Positions 63,393 to 64,000 of a DNA stretch of 64,000 bases are shown piece by piece (position 1 is the stretch's first letter; the number at the start of each line of letters is the position of its first letter). The notes beneath the pieces were generated by a model. It was not told the DNA's origin. It saw only the letters and a program-made list of their open reading frames with translations, and did not search any database. This stretch comes from Mycobacterium cookii (lineage in GTDB: Bacteria; Actinomycetota; Actinomycetes; Mycobacteriales; Mycobacteriaceae): assembly GCF_010727945.1 (NCBI RefSeq), contig NZ_AP022569.1, positions 1,674,001-1,738,000 of the forward strand, read 5' to 3'. The translations under genes and the position numbers were made by a program.

Positions 63393-64000
63393 CCGCCGGC
63401 TTGGCCGTGCTTGACCTGATTGAACGGCACGCCGCGGTCGGCGGCGTACTCGCGCGGGAAGTTCAGCACCCGCTCGCCGATGACGTTGCGAGCCAATTCG
63501 CTGGTGCCGCCGCCGATGCAGACCGTTTGGCGGGACAAGTACCGCACACCGGTCTCGAGGCCCTCGCCCTCGGCGCCGACCACTCCGGCGGTTCCGGTGA
63601 TGGCCAGTCCGGCGTCGATCTCCAACGTCACTGTCTCGGCGTGGAACAGCCGTAGCAGGCTTCCAGCGGCGGGCGGCAGCGAGCCGTCGTTCACGCCGCG
63701 GAAGATGTGCGCGCCCAGTTGGTCGCTGACCGCGCGGTGCACCAGTGCGCGCCCGGCGATCTGCTGCACCCGCTCGTTGTCGGACTGCCCGGTCGCCGCG
63801 GCGAGCCGCGCATAGTTCACCGGCGTCGATCGTCCGCCCTCACTGCCACTGCCGCTGGCGAATTCCGAGCCCATCCCGACCGCGCGCCGCTCATGGTAGA
63901 GCTGACGCGACGCCACCGACCACCCGTCGTTGACCTCGCCAACTACCGCGTCGTCACCCACGTCGACCCCGTCGAGGAACTCCTCGCAGAACTCCTTCGT
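63389..64000 (-). CDS. Acyl-CoA dehydrogenase, C-terminal part (runs off the window)
   Basis: The frame is open to the window edge, so the N-terminus lies beyond 64000. The visible 203 residues include the end of the beta-barrel (EFLDGVDVGDDAVVGEVNDGW, in the frame running to the edge), a helical C-domain with LVHRAVSDQLGAHIFRG, and the C-terminal FAD/active-site signature RQTVCIGGGTSELARNVIGERVL. This is a typical FadE-type enzyme. It converges on htpG with a 4-base overlap. Confidence 0.88.
   Translation of the reverse strand, partial: TKEFCEEFLDGVDVGDDAVVGEVNDGWSVASRQLYHERRAVGMGSEFASGSGSEGGRSTPVNYARLAAATGQSDNERVQQIAGRALVHRAVSDQLGAHIFRGVNDGSLPPAAGSLLRLFHAETVTLEIDAGLAITGTAGVVGAEGEGLETGVRYLSRQTVCIGGGTSELARNVIGERVLNFPREYAADRGVPFNQVKHGQAGG

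Overview
The window looks like chromosome from a slow-growing, non-tuberculous Mycobacterium. The evidence is high GC with many GTG starts, the order [DUF3618 membrane protein]-bcp-[M20 peptidase]-acpS-fas (the Rv2520c-Rv2524c order of M. tuberculosis, from memory), a single-chain FAS-I of 3078 residues, a PGRS-repeat protein, MIRU-like intergenic repeats and a mycofactocin-type dehydrogenase. No species is assigned.

Layout. (1) 1-367: gene-free sequence ending in the 3' half of a tRNA-Lys(CUU), read as a phage/island attachment remnant. (2) 380-4660: a region-4-only sigma-like protein coupled to an anti-sigma/ATPase/TPR protein, a PAS-like membrane protein and a DUF3618 protein. (3) 4779-18416: bcp, M20 peptidase, acpS and fas. 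Between bcp and the peptidase lies an extra block of about 1.95 kb bounded by a 22-bp direct repeat of the bcp 3' end; it holds a frameshifted membrane gene and a DUF4239 membrane protein. (4) 18898-21859: an LtrA-type membrane protein diverging from a membrane-anchored pseudokinase. (5) 21953-42477: a catabolic region with two Rieske oxygenases, aldehyde dehydrogenase, two MaoC-type proteins, a SnoaL-like protein, acyl-CoA ligases, P450 plus 3Fe-4S ferredoxin, a tandem CaiB-type CoA-transferase, GntR regulator, SDR, LLM flavoprotein and an operon of four acyl-CoA dehydrogenases plus a ligase. (6) 42632-48763: a signal-peptide PGRS/aspartyl-protease-like protein, a lone PstS lipoprotein, an MFS transporter and a small basic protein. 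(7) 48830-61151: a TetR-thioesterase fusion, amidohydrolase and enoyl-CoA hydratase facing a nine-gene minus-strand operon (mycofactocin-type SDR, small alpha/beta-barrel protein, E1alpha, E1beta, solitary lipoyl domain, enoyl-CoA hydratase, acyl-CoA ligase, Rieske oxygenase, KstD-like flavoprotein). (8) 61446-64000: htpG and the 3' end of another acyl-CoA dehydrogenase.

Regions 5 and 7 together hold nearly everything needed to oxygenate, CoA-activate and beta-oxidise a bulky hydrophobic, possibly polycyclic, substrate: three Rieske oxygenases, a P450, a KstD-like dehydrogenase, a nicotinoprotein-type alcohol dehydrogenase, three acyl-CoA ligases, CoA transferases, paired acyl-CoA dehydrogenases, hydratases and a lipoyl-dependent 2-oxoacid dehydrogenase-like module. 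The substrate cannot be read from sequence. AT-rich boxes and palindromes in several of the divergent promoters suggest shared regulation. The most unusual items are the TetR-thioesterase fusion, the lipoyl module without an E2 core, the secreted PGRS protease, the degenerate kinase, the sigma/anti-sigma-ATPase pair, and a 52-bp tandem repeat in which every copy carries its own ribosome-binding site and start codon.
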